A stretch of DNA of 64,000 nt from Williamsia muralis. Lineage in GTDB: Bacteria; Actinomycetota; Actinomycetes; Mycobacteriales; Mycobacteriaceae. The position numbers and the translations under genes were made by a program. Under the pieces are notes generated by a model. That model did not search any database, was not told where the DNA came from, and was given only the letters and a program-made list of their open reading frames with translations. Location of the stretch: the NCBI RefSeq assembly GCF_002735905.1, contig NZ_PEBD01000010.1, positions 1,178,001-1,242,000 of the forward strand, in the 5' to 3' direction. Shown one piece after another: positions 1 to 8,253 of the stretch (positions are counted from its first letter, which is position 1; each line of letters opens with the position of its first letter).

Positions 1-494
1 TTGGCGTCGAGTCCTTCGGGAAGCTTCAGCCCGGGCAGGAAGTAGGGGCCCGGAATCGCCCCACCTACTGCGGGGACCAATCCGAGCGGATTGGATTCGG
101 TCGGGGCTGTGCAGTTGAAGGCCGCCGACGGGTTGATGAAGCTCTGGATGCCGAGCTTGCGCAGGCTCTCGTTGGCCTCGGCGAGAAGGCCGAACATGTC
201 CGAGGAGTCAGCTGCCGGCGTGGCCGCGGTGCCGGCGACCTCGGTCGGCACCTGACCTGTTCCGCCCAGGAGTGCCTTCGCCGCGGCCAGGGCGGTCGGA
301 TCTCCCGAGGTCTTCTTCAACGTTCCGATCGCCGATGTGAGTTCGGCGTCGCTGGGGGTGTGCTTCGGAGCGGTGAGGGTCGTGTCGATCGGTGCCGCGG
401 GCTCGGCCGTCGCCAGGGCAGGCATCAGCAGCGCCCCGGACGCTGCGATCGCAAGTGCGGCGACGCCTCGGCGAAGCATTGGTGAGCTGGGCAT
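1..494 (-). CDS. exported protein, N-terminal part (runs off left edge)
   Basis: The N-terminal 164 residues of a secreted protein are visible; the C-terminus lies beyond the left edge. It opens with a Sec-type signal peptide: RR at residues 8-9, an Ala/Leu-rich core to about residue 25, and an ALATA cleavage region near residue 30. The mature part is Ala/Pro/Thr-rich, has a helical stretch (about 45-115), then a segment IQSFINPSAAFNC with one Cys at 128. A purine-rich AAGGGGGAACC just before the ATG supports this start. The next gene on the same strand has the same plan (signal peptide, Ala-rich helical segment, an F-x-x-P segment followed by Cys and a Pro/Gly-rich stretch), so the two look like diverged tandem relatives. 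No enzymatic motif is visible; function unknown. Confidence 0.7.
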   Translation of the reverse strand, partial: MPSSPMLRRGVAALAIAASGALLMPALATAEPAAPIDTTLTAPKHTPSDAELTSAIGTLKKTSGDPTALAAAKALLGGTGQVPTEVAGTAATPAADSSDMFGLLAEANESLRKLGIQSFINPSAAFNCTAPTESNPLGLVPAVGGAIPGPYFLPGLKLPEGLDA

Positions 495-681
495 GGTTCC
501 CCCTTGAAGAGAAGATTATGGGCCACCTGTTACTCGTGTGACAGATGTGGCCAATGGTGCGCTTGTTACACACAACCATGTGATTCAAGGAGAAGGCAAG
601 CTGCGACGCTGACCTGTGATGCAACTGCTACCGTTCCGGTTTTCCTGCGGGTCAACGGATCTCGGCAAGACTGTTCGCAAT

Positions 682-722
682 GGTAAAAGAAACAGGCGCC
701 GACCAGATGGTCGACGCCTGTT
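682..722 (-). terminator. rho-independent terminator of the exported-protein gene
   Basis: Perfect 8-bp outer arms AACAGGCG/CGCCTGTT at 691-722 with further inner pairing, followed on the minus strand by a T-rich tail (TTTCTTTTA). It lies 17 bases past the stop codon at 739, in the right place to end that transcript and insulate the gene at 1-494. Confidence 0.75.
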
Positions 723-738
723 GCTGTGCGGGGGAGGG

Positions 739-1563
739 CTAGATGTTCATCAAGCCGACGGTCGGGATGATGGTGCAGCTGACCACCTTGCCCTCGGTCT
801 TTGTGGTGACATTGCCGTAGATGGCCGAGATGACCCGGCCCTTACCGGTTTTCGCGATCGTGGTGAAAGTTCCGGGGCCCTCGGCGACGTTGATCTTCTC
901 GTTGCGCTGCAGGCTCTGCTGGCCGGTCTTGCCGGTGTCGATGTTGACCCAGGCCACGGTCAGGGGGGCTTCTTTGTTGTTCAATGCGGGCCCGGTGCCG
1001 AGGCTGGTGTAGACGAAGCCGGCTTCGCCGCGAGCGGGACCGGGAGCGGGTGCCTGCTGCGGTCCTGCGGTCGCGAGCGCGGTGCCCACGGAGTTGCCTC
1101 CGGGAATGCACCCGTTGCCCAGGGTCGGGTAGAGGAATTGCTGGATCACGGGTGCGCCGGGGCCGGTGGGAATGGCGGGACCGCCACCGCCGGTGCCCTC
1201 GAGGAAGCTGATGACACGATCCCAGATCTTCGCGAGGTCTGGCGGCAGTCCGGAGTCGGCTGCCAGGGTCTTGGCGTTCGCCATCAGATCGGCATTGACC
1301 TTGCCGTCGGGGCCCGGGGTCGCGGCCGAACCGATGATCGCCGGGACGAACGCGCCCAGCGACTGCAGTGTGGCCTCGCTGACCTTGGGTGTCGGCGCCG
1401 GGGCCGGTGCGGCAGAGGCCGTGGCCGGCAGTGCGAGCGCAGCGCTGGCGGCAATCGCGACGGCCGTGACGACCCGGCGGGCGGAAAGGTTGGGCAACGG
1501 CTTGCGTGAACGCTTGCTGCTGCGACCTGTCGGCTCACTGAATAGCACTGTGTGGTGTCCCAT
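739..1563 (-). CDS. exported protein, Corynebacteriales-type, unknown function
   Basis: 274-residue secreted protein. A long basic N-region (KRSRKPLPNLSARR, to residue 30) is followed by an Ala/Val core and an ATASA cleavage site near residue 51; the twin Arg at 29-30 leaves a Tat route open. The mature protein is Pro/Ala-rich at first. A conserved-looking C-terminal domain contains LYPTLGNGC, FVYTSLGTGPA, VAWVNIDTGKTG and a final SCTIIPTVG, so two Cys could form a disulfide. Such proteins occur as exported hypotheticals in mycolic-acid bacteria (family recollection, not searched). The ATG at 1563 is preferred for the signal peptide; no strong ribosome-binding site is visible and a GTG five codons later is possible. 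Confidence 0.7.
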   Translation of the reverse strand: MGHHTVLFSEPTGRSSKRSRKPLPNLSARRVVTAVAIAASAALALPATASAAPAPAPTPKVSEATLQSLGAFVPAIIGSAATPGPDGKVNADLMANAKTLAADSGLPPDLAKIWDRVISFLEGTGGGGPAIPTGPGAPVIQQFLYPTLGNGCIPGGNSVGTALATAGPQQAPAPGPARGEAGFVYTSLGTGPALNNKEAPLTVAWVNIDTGKTGQQSLQRNEKINVAEGPGTFTTIAKTGKGRVISAIYGNVTTKTEGKVVSCTIIPTVGLMNI

Positions 1564-1774
1564 CTTGCGTTGATTGCCCGCGATCTGACGGCTGGTGTGT
1601 AAATCGCCGTGCTGACGGTAACCGTTCCGTGACCATCCCGCCAACAGGGGGGACGCGCCGCGAGAATCGATTTCTGTCGCCAGGGGACCATAGCGTGTTA
1701 CTGGAGTGACTCATGGGGCTGGAGACACAATTGTTATGTGTCGTTCGGGCCACGGCCACGCGCACTGGGCGAGA

Positions 1775-1823
1775 GCGGTGCGTCGAGTGCCTGGTTAGAT
1801 CATTGATGACCAGGCACCACCGC
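1775..1823 (+). promoter_or_regulatory. structured leader of the thiamine-type ABC operon
   Basis: Nested inverted repeats: GTGCCTGGT (1787-1795) pairs with ACCAGGCAC (1809-1817), and GCGGTG (1775-1780) with CACCGC (1818-1823). The hairpin ends a few bases before the ribosome-binding site CTGGAGG at 1828-1834. It could be a cis-regulatory element or an operator; it lacks the conserved parts of a TPP riboswitch. Confidence 0.4.
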
Positions 1824-1838
1824 ACCTCTGGAGGCTCG

Positions 1839-2870
1839 ATGCGTCGACGACATCAATTCGTAGCAGCGCTGATCGCTGCCGCGGTCGCCACGACCGCCTT
1901 GAGCGCCTGTGGCGACTCGGACACAAGCGATGAGGTGGTGTTGCTCACCCACGACTCGTTTGTGCTGCCGGACGAACTGCTGGCCACCTTCGAGGACCAG
2001 ACCGGATTGACCCTGAAGGTGGTCAAAGAAGCCGATGCGGGTCAGCTGTCCTCATCGGTCGCCCTCACGGCCGGCTCGCCTCGCGGCGACGCCGTGTACG
2101 GCATCGACAACACCTTCGCCTCCCGGGTCGTCGACGCCGGCGCCCTGGTGGAGTACACCAGCCCCGACAACGCCCTCGGACCCGCCGACGACGCGTTGCC
2201 TCCCCCCAACCTGCTCACCGCCGTCGACCGGGGAGACGTCTGCGTGAACGTGGACAACACCTGGTTCGCCGACCGCAACCTGCCCACACCCCGGAACCTG
2301 GCCGACCTCACCGACCCGCGGTACCGCGGGCTGACCGTCGCGATGGATCCCGCCACGTCATCACCGGGAATGGCGTTCCTGCTCGCGACCATCGCCGCCA
2401 ACCCGGATGGGGTGAACGGCGGATGGCAGGGTTACTGGCAGCGACTGCGCGACAACGAGGTGGCCATCGCGCCCGGATGGACCGAGGCCTACAACCAGGA
2501 GTTCACCGCGGGTGAGGGCAAGGGCTCCAAGCCGATCGTCGTCTCCTACGCATCGTCGCCCGCGTTTCTCCCCACCACCACCGCATTGCTCGACACCTGC
2601 TTCGAGCAGATCGAGTACGCCGGCGTGCTGCGCGGCGCGTCGAACGAAGACGGCGCCAAGAAGGTCATCGACTACTTGATCAGTGAGCCTGTTCAGGCGG
2701 CGCTTCCCGAGTCGATGTACGTCTACCCGGTCCGTGAAGGAACACCCCTGCCGGCCGACTGGGCTGAGCACGCTCCCGAGCCCGAGTCCGCCGCAACCAT
2801 GCCCGCCGATGAAATCGCGACGAACCGCGAAGCGTGGCAACAGGAGTGGCGCACCGTGATGGGCCGCTGA
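1839..2870 (+). CDS. thiamine-type ABC transporter substrate-binding lipoprotein
   Basis: 343-residue solute-binding lipoprotein. Lipobox LSAC puts the lipidated Cys at residue 24 after a basic MRRRH start and hydrophobic core. The mature part resembles the ThiB/TbpA class: VVLLTHDSFVLPDELLATFE near the N-terminus, GDAVYGIDNTFASRVVDAG, NVDNTWFADRNLPTPRNLADL, and SSPAFLPTTTALLDTCFEQIEY. It should capture thiamine or a related small solute outside the membrane and deliver it to the permease and ATPase that follow. The ATG at 1839 has a good ribosome-binding site (TCTGGAGG) and gives the signal peptide; longer upstream starts do not. Family is clear; the exact ligand is inferred. Confidence 0.85.
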   Translation: MRRRHQFVAALIAAAVATTALSACGDSDTSDEVVLLTHDSFVLPDELLATFEDQTGLTLKVVKEADAGQLSSSVALTAGSPRGDAVYGIDNTFASRVVDAGALVEYTSPDNALGPADDALPPPNLLTAVDRGDVCVNVDNTWFADRNLPTPRNLADLTDPRYRGLTVAMDPATSSPGMAFLLATIAANPDGVNGGWQGYWQRLRDNEVAIAPGWTEAYNQEFTAGEGKGSKPIVVSYASSPAFLPTTTALLDTCFEQIEYAGVLRGASNEDGAKKVIDYLISEPVQAALPESMYVYPVREGTPLPADWAEHAPEPESAATMPADEIATNREAWQQEWRTVMGR

Positions 2871-4510
2871 TCGAGGTGCCGACGGCTCGGCCGGCACATC
2901 CGGCCATTGCCGGCCGAGTGGCGGTGACGGCGCTGGGCGCCGCCCCGCTGGTGTTCGTGGCGGTGATGTTCGGCTGGCCACTCGTGGCGTTGGCGGAGCG
3001 GGCGTTCGCCGACGGCTCCGCGTCGAACCTGTGGCAGCTTCTCGATGGCGCCAACGCCGCACATCTGCTCTGGTTCACCGTCGCGCAGGCGGCCGCGTCC
3101 ACAGTCCTCACCCTGCTGATCGGCCTTCCGCTCGCGTGGGTGCTGTCCACCTATGAACTCCGAGGTGCGCTGCTGCTGAGGATGCTCGTCACCATTCCAT
3201 TTGTCCTGCCCACTGTTGTTGTCGGCGTGGCTTTCTCGGCTCTGCTGAGTAATCGCGGCCCGCTCGCCGGCCTTGATCTCGCCGGGTCGGTCTGGGCAAT
3301 CCTGTTGGCGCACATGTTCTTCAATGTCGCAGTGGTGGTGCGCACGGTCGGGTCGGTGTGGTCCGGAATCGATCCTCGCTCTGAGCAGGCCGCCCGGACT
3401 CTCGGAGCCGGACCCGTCCGCGTGTTCCGCACGATCACCTTGCCCGCGCTGGCCCCGGCCATCGCCTCTGCGGCATCAGTGGTGTTCCTCTTCTGTGCGA
3501 CCAGCTTCGGGGTCATCCTGATACTCGGTGGCGGCAGATTCAACACGCTGGAGACCGAGATCTACCGGCAGGCAATCGGTTTCTTCCAGCTACCTGCTGC
3601 GGTTGCGCTCTCGATGGTCCAGATCGTCGTGGTCGCGGTGGTGGTCGCGCTCAGCGCGATCCTCGGTCGCCGGGTCCGCGCGACAGCTGCTCCGCGGTAT
3701 CGCAGGCGGCCACGCGGCCGTGAGTGGCCGGTGATCGGCTCGATCCTCGGGGTGTCGGGGGTGATCCTGCTGGCCCCGCCGGCAATCCTGGTGCTGCGCT
3801 CGGTGCGACCCACCGTCGGTGGGAGCTGGAATCTGGACGGTTACCGGGCGCTGTCGGAGTCGGTGAACGGTCAGACACCACTGGACACCATGCGGTACTC
3901 GCTGCTCAGCGCGACGTGGGCGACGGTCATCGCGATGGTCCTCGGTCTTGCCGGCGCCGTTGCCATCTCCCGGGCGAGGGGATGGTCGGGCAGTGCTGCC
4001 ACGGTGATCACCATGCTCCCGCTGGGGGTCAGCGCGGTGACCGTCGGCCTCGGGTACCTCGTTGTCCTCACGGCGATGCCGCGGGAGGTGAGCACCTCGC
4101 CGGCCATCGTGCCCGCGGTGCAGGCCCTGATCGCATGCCCACTGGTCATCCGGATCCTCGTGCCGGCCATGGGACTGATCGACGGGCGGCTGCGTCAGGC
4201 GACGGCCACCCTGGGAGCCGGCCCGTGGCGGGTGTGGTGGACCGTCGACTTCCCGGTCATCAGGCGAGCACTGTGCGCTGCAGCGGGTTTCGCTTTTGTC
4301 ATCGCGCTCGGGGAGTTCGGGGCGACCAGTTTTGTCGCTCGTCCCGACACCACAACGGTGCCGGTACTGATCGGTTCGTCCCTTGCCCGGCCCGGGTCGG
4401 GCAACTTCGCGACCGCGATGGCCTGCTCGGTGATGATGCTGGTGGTGACCGCCGTGGTGGTCACCCTGATCGAGGTCGTCCGTCGCGAAGAACGGGGAGG
4501 CGAGTTCTGA
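2834..4510 (+). CDS. ABC transporter permease, ThiP-like fused two-domain type
   Basis: About 558 residues with roughly twelve hydrophobic segments and two copies of the binding-protein-dependent permease domain. Each copy has an EAA-type coupling loop: EQAARTLGAGPVRVFRTITLP in the first half and LRQATATLGAGPWRVWWTVDFP in the second. This fused arrangement is typical of thiamine (ThiP) and ferric-iron (FbpB) importers. It overlaps the end of the binding-protein gene and is followed one base later by the ATPase gene, so the three are one operon. The start is uncertain: GTG at 2834 is used here, with GTG at 2846 and 2876 possible. Confidence 0.85.
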   Translation: MATGVAHRDGPLIEVPTARPAHPAIAGRVAVTALGAAPLVFVAVMFGWPLVALAERAFADGSASNLWQLLDGANAAHLLWFTVAQAAASTVLTLLIGLPLAWVLSTYELRGALLLRMLVTIPFVLPTVVVGVAFSALLSNRGPLAGLDLAGSVWAILLAHMFFNVAVVVRTVGSVWSGIDPRSEQAARTLGAGPVRVFRTITLPALAPAIASAASVVFLFCATSFGVILILGGGRFNTLETEIYRQAIGFFQLPAAVALSMVQIVVVAVVVALSAILGRRVRATAAPRYRRRPRGREWPVIGSILGVSGVILLAPPAILVLRSVRPTVGGSWNLDGYRALSESVNGQTPLDTMRYSLLSATWATVIAMVLGLAGAVAISRARGWSGSAATVITMLPLGVSAVTVGLGYLVVLTAMPREVSTSPAIVPAVQALIACPLVIRILVPAMGLIDGRLRQATATLGAGPWRVWWTVDFPVIRRALCAAAGFAFVIALGEFGATSFVARPDTTTVPVLIGSSLARPGSGNFATAMACSVMMLVVTAVVVTLIEVVRREERGGEF

Positions 4511-4511
4511 G

Positions 4512-5558
4512 ATGCTCCAATTATCGTCCGTGACAGTCGGTTACCGGTCTGAAACCGTCCTCGACGACCTCAGCTTGTCGATCGGCACCGAGGGATCGGC
4601 CATCACGGCATTGCTGGGTCCGTCGGGATGCGGCAAATCCACCCTCATCCGCGCCATCGCCGGCCTGGAACCACTGACCGCCGGCACGGTCACGTTCGAC
4701 GGAGCGGATCTGGCGCCGATCGCAACCCATCGGCGCGACTTCGGGGTGGTGTTCCAGGACGGACAGTTGCTGCCCGGACGCAGCGTCGCAGACAACATCG
4801 GATACGGATTGCGTGCCCGGCGCTGGCGTAAAGATGCCACCGGCACCCGAGTGGCCGAGATGCTGGACCTGGTCGACCTCTCCGGCTACGGGAACCGGCA
4901 GGTCGCCGAGTTGTCGGGTGGGCAGCAGCAGCGGGTGGCCCTGGCGCGCGCTCTTGCCCCTCGTCCTCGCCTGTTGCTGCTCGACGAACCCCTCTCGGCC
5001 CTCGATCGGCAACTTCGTGAACGACTCGCCGTCGAGATCGCCGAGATCATCGACGCCACAGGCACTCCCACCATCGTGGTGACCCACGACCACACCGAGG
5101 CGGCGTTGATGGCCGACCACATCGCCGTCATGGACCGGGGCCGGATCATCCAGCACGACGACCCGGCGTCGTTGTGGCGCGCACCGCGAAACGACCGGGT
5201 CGCCCGGTTCATCGGGTGCACAACCATCTTCCAAGGGACCGTTCGCGCGGGTGTGTTGGACAGCGACCTCGGCGCGGTTGCGCTGGATGTTCCCGATGGG
5301 CGAGTGCGAATAGGGCTACGGCCGGACGCTGTCACGGCCGTACCGCTCGCCGATGCCGGGCAGTCGGCGCCCGTCGGAACGGTGCGGCATGTGGCATCGC
5401 TGCCGGAGGGGACACGAGTGCGGCTGTCGGTGGCGGGAATCGACGTCGATGCTGTGAGCAGTGCTGCGGTGTCGTTGGGAGATCGGATGGCGATAGCGCT
5501 CGACGCACACCGGCTTGCGGTCATCACCGAACACAGCACGGAGGACGCCGATGCGTGA
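4512..5558 (+). CDS. ABC transporter ATP-binding protein (thiamine/iron-type importer)
   Basis: 348 residues. Walker A GPSGCGKST (about 36-44), Q-loop in VVFQDGQLLPGRSV, signature LSGGQQQR, Walker B LLLLDEP, D-loop SALD and H-loop VVTHD are all intact. The C-terminal 110 residues resemble the regulatory TOBE-like domain of CysA/PotA/FbpC-type ATPases, including IGLRPDAV. It energises import through the fused permease encoded just upstream. It ends in an 8-base overlap with the Nudix gene, suggesting co-translation. Confidence 0.9.
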   Translation: MLQLSSVTVGYRSETVLDDLSLSIGTEGSAITALLGPSGCGKSTLIRAIAGLEPLTAGTVTFDGADLAPIATHRRDFGVVFQDGQLLPGRSVADNIGYGLRARRWRKDATGTRVAEMLDLVDLSGYGNRQVAELSGGQQQRVALARALAPRPRLLLLDEPLSALDRQLRERLAVEIAEIIDATGTPTIVVTHDHTEAALMADHIAVMDRGRIIQHDDPASLWRAPRNDRVARFIGCTTIFQGTVRAGVLDSDLGAVALDVPDGRVRIGLRPDAVTAVPLADAGQSAPVGTVRHVASLPEGTRVRLSVAGIDVDAVSSAAVSLGDRMAIALDAHRLAVITEHSTEDADA

Positions 5559-5967
5559 AGTCGTCGCCGGGGCAGTGATCGGGGATGGTCGTCTGCTGCT
5601 CGCCCAGCGGACCTATCCCACGGAGGTCGCCGGGTTGTGGGAACTGCCGGGCGGAAAGGTCGAGGAGGGGGAGACCCGTGAACAAGCCCTCCGCCGCGAA
5701 CTCGGCGAGGAACTCGGCATCGAGGTACGGGTCGGTCGGCAACTCGGGGACCCCGTACCGCTGCGCGCCGACCTCGTCCTGGTGGCGCTGGCCGCTGATC
5801 TGATCAAGGGGTCGCCCCGGCCGGCGGAACACTCAGCCGTGCGGTGGGTCGAGACGCCGGAACTCGAGTCGATGGCGGCGCGGGGTGAACTCGTGCCTGC
5901 GGACGCTGCCTGGCTCGATGAACTGGTTGAACTGTTGGTCAGGCAGCGCGGGAACGAACCTTCTTGA
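5551..5967 (+). CDS. MutT-like Nudix (d)NTP pyrophosphohydrolase
   Basis: 138 residues. A complete Nudix box begins GGKVEEGETREQ and ends RRELGEELGI (G-x5-E-x7-RE-x2-EE-x-G-I), followed by a short C-terminal part with FVDP-like spacing absent. WELPGGKVEEGE is typical of MutT/CTP pyrophosphohydrolases that clean damaged or non-canonical nucleotides. The ATG at 5551 overlaps the ABC ATPase stop and has a GGAGG ribosome-binding site, so it is the last gene of that operon. It converges with and overlaps the small Cys-rich gene by 29 bases. Substrate is not determined by sequence. Confidence 0.85.
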   Translation: MREVVAGAVIGDGRLLLAQRTYPTEVAGLWELPGGKVEEGETREQALRRELGEELGIEVRVGRQLGDPVPLRADLVLVALAADLIKGSPRPAEHSAVRWVETPELESMAARGELVPADAAWLDELVELLVRQRGNEPS

Positions 5968-6121
5968 GGGCTTTGGTGAGTTCTTTGTTGGACATGCCCT
6001 GATCAGCGAACTTCTGCATCTTGTGGATCACCACGGGGCAGCGCAGGCACCGGGTGGACGATCGGCAGCACTTCTTTTTCGCCTTCATGCTGCAGACGTC
6101 TGCGGCTTTCTTCTTGCCCAC
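5939..6121 (-). CDS. small Lys/Cys-rich conserved protein
   Basis: 60 residues starting at GTG 6121 behind GAAGAGG. Five Cys (10, 18, 19, 25, 28) sit in a very basic N-terminal half (KKKAADVCSMKAKKKCCRSSTRCLRC); the C-terminal half is a basic helix. The CC-x5-C-x2-C pattern suggests metal or Fe-S binding, perhaps with nucleic acid. Small proteins of this look are recalled from other actinobacteria, but no function is known to me. An IdeR/DtxR-like box lies 37 bases upstream, so iron control is likely if this gene is what that box serves. Confidence 0.75.
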   Translation of the reverse strand: MGKKKAADVCSMKAKKKCCRSSTRCLRCPVVIHKMQKFADQGMSNKELTKALKKVRSRAA

Positions 6122-6157
6122 TGCTGACCTCTTCGCGTCGGTACGTACCCGGAAAAG

Positions 6158-6177
6158 TTAGGTTAGCACCACCTTAA
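6158..6177. promoter_or_regulatory. IdeR/DtxR-like iron box
   Basis: TTAGGTTAGCACCACCTTAA matches the IdeR consensus TTAGGTTAGGCTAACCTAA at 14 of 19 positions with a perfect left half-site. It lies between the divergent small Cys-rich gene (start 6121) and typA (start 6295), closer to the former. Repression by an iron-loaded IdeR is inferred. Confidence 0.5.
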
Positions 6178-6294
6178 TTCAGGAGTCGATGTGTCCTGTG
6201 ACGGCGCTCTCACCGGGGTACCGGATACCCTGTATTGGTCTGAGCACCTCGCTCGACCTTTTTGACATGCCCACTTCACGTCCGGAGAACTTCA

Positions 6295-8205
6295 GTGACT
6301 GCTGCCCCCAATTTCCGCAACGTCGCGATCGTTGCGCACGTCGACCACGGGAAAACCACCCTGGTTGATGCGATGCTGCGGCAATCGGGCGTTTTCGAGG
6401 AACGCGCCGAACTCGTCGATCGTGTGATGGATTCCGGCGACCTCGAACGGGAAAAGGGCATCACGATCCTCGCCAAGAACACCGCGGTGCACCGTCGTCA
6501 GCCCGACGGCACCGAAGTGGTCATCAACGTCATCGACACCCCCGGCCACGCCGACTTCGGTGGTGAGGTGGAGCGCGGCCTGTCCATGGTCGACGGTGTT
6601 GTGCTCCTGGTCGACGCGTCCGAGGGTCCGCTGCCGCAGACCCGGTTCGTGCTGCGTAAGGCTCTCGCCGCGTCGTTGCCCGTGATCCTCGTCGTCAACA
6701 AGACCGACCGTCCGGATGCGCGTATCGCCGAGGTCGTCGAGGAGAGCCACGACCTCCTGCTCGACCTCGCGTCCGACGTCGACGACGAAGCCGCCGAGGC
6801 CGCCGAACTCGCCCTCGATCTGCCGGTCCTGTACGCCTCGGGTCGTGCGGGTATCGCCAGCACCACCGCTCCGGAGAACGGCCAGGTGCCCGACGGGGAG
6901 AACCTCGACGCACTGTTCGACGTGCTGCTCTCCTACGTGCCCGCCCCCAAGGGTGATCTGGATGCGCCGCTGCAGGCCCACGTCACCAACCTCGACGCCT
7001 CGGCGTTCCTCGGCAGACTCGCGCTGGTCCGCCTCTACGCGGGCACCTTGAAGAAGGGCCAGACCGTCGCCTGGCTGCGTGAGGTCAACGGCGAGCCCGT
7101 CACCGAGCGCGCCAAGATCACCGAACTGCTCGTCACCGTCGGCGTCGCGCGTACCCCGGCAGAAACCGCCGTCGCCGGCGACATCGTGGCCGTGGCCGGC
7201 ATGCCGGAGATCATGATCGGCGACACCCTCGCCGACGTCGATCATCCGATCGCACTGCCCAGGATCACGGTCGATGAGCCGGCCATCTCGGTGACCATCG
7301 GCACCAACACCTCGCCGCTGGTCGGTCGGGTGAAGGGCCACAAGCTCACGTCCCGCATGGTCAAGGACCGCCTCGACAGCGAGCTCGTCGGCAATGTGTC
7401 GTTGCGTGTCCTCGACATCGGTCGTCCGGACGCCTGGGAGGTCCAGGGTCGTGGTGAGCTCGCCCTGGCAATCCTTGTCGAGCAGATGCGACGCGAAGGC
7501 TTCGAGCTGACCGTCGGCAAGCCGCAGGTGGTCACCAAGCAGGTCGACGGCAAGCTGCACGAGCCGTTCGAGCACCTGACGATCGACGTACCCGAGGAGT
7601 ACCTGGGTGCGGTCACGCAGCTGCTCGCCGCCCGCAAGGGTCGGATGGGCGACATGGCCAACCACGGCAGTGGCTGGGTCCGGATGGAGTTCGTCGTTCC
7701 CTCGCGCGGTCTGATCGGATTCCGCACCGATTTCCTGACCGAGACCCGTGGCACCGGCATCGCGAACGCGGTGTTCGACGGCTATGCGCCGTGGGCCGGC
7801 GAGATCCGCGCCCGCCACACCGGTTCGCTGGTCTCGGACCGCGCCGGAACGGTCACGCCGTTCGCCATGATCCAGCTGGCCGACCGGGGAACGTTCTTCG
7901 TCGAGCCGGGCGCCGACACCTACGAGGGCATGGTCGTGGGTATCAACCCGCGCATGGAGGACCTCGACATCAACGTCACCAAGGAGAAGAAGCTGACCAA
8001 CATGCGTCAGTCCTCCGCCGATGTGATGGAGACCCTCGCCAAGCCCATCAAGCTCGAACTCGAGGCTGCCATGGAGTTCTGTACCGACGACGAGTGTGTC
8101 GAGGTCACCCCGGAGGTCGTCCGGGTGCGCAAGGTCAACCTCGACTCGAACACCCGCGCACGTGAGCGGTCGAAGACCAAGGCCCGCAACCAGAGCGTCA
8201 GCTGA
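6295..8205 (+). CDS. typA: translational GTPase TypA/BipA
   Basis: 636 residues. G1 AHVDHGKTT (14-22), G2 region with REKGITI, G3 DTPGH and G4 NKTD are intact, followed by domain II, an EF-G-like domain III and the BipA-specific C-terminal domain (PSRGLIGFRTDFLTETRGTG, then ADTYEGMVVG). TypA is a ribosome-associated GTPase acting in stress and low-temperature ribosome assembly. The GTG at 6295 is chosen over an upstream ATG because CCGGAGAAC sits at the right distance and homologs start just before the NFRNVAIVAHVDHGK stretch. It precedes lpqW as in mycobacteria. Confidence 0.95.
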   Translation: MTAAPNFRNVAIVAHVDHGKTTLVDAMLRQSGVFEERAELVDRVMDSGDLEREKGITILAKNTAVHRRQPDGTEVVINVIDTPGHADFGGEVERGLSMVDGVVLLVDASEGPLPQTRFVLRKALAASLPVILVVNKTDRPDARIAEVVEESHDLLLDLASDVDDEAAEAAELALDLPVLYASGRAGIASTTAPENGQVPDGENLDALFDVLLSYVPAPKGDLDAPLQAHVTNLDASAFLGRLALVRLYAGTLKKGQTVAWLREVNGEPVTERAKITELLVTVGVARTPAETAVAGDIVAVAGMPEIMIGDTLADVDHPIALPRITVDEPAISVTIGTNTSPLVGRVKGHKLTSRMVKDRLDSELVGNVSLRVLDIGRPDAWEVQGRGELALAILVEQMRREGFELTVGKPQVVTKQVDGKLHEPFEHLTIDVPEEYLGAVTQLLAARKGRMGDMANHGSGWVRMEFVVPSRGLIGFRTDFLTETRGTGIANAVFDGYAPWAGEIRARHTGSLVSDRAGTVTPFAMIQLADRGTFFVEPGADTYEGMVVGINPRMEDLDINVTKEKKLTNMRQSSADVMETLAKPIKLELEAAMEFCTDDECVEVTPEVVRVRKVNLDSNTRARERSKTKARNQSVS

Positions 8206-8253
8206 CTCGCTGTGTGAGCTGACATCGGGCGAAGGATCGACGACGGGGAGTTG

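Noticed and set aside
1700-1838. TPP riboswitch before the thiamine-type transporter
   Set aside because: The conserved CUGAGA and related THI-box segments are not present; only a hairpin is visible.
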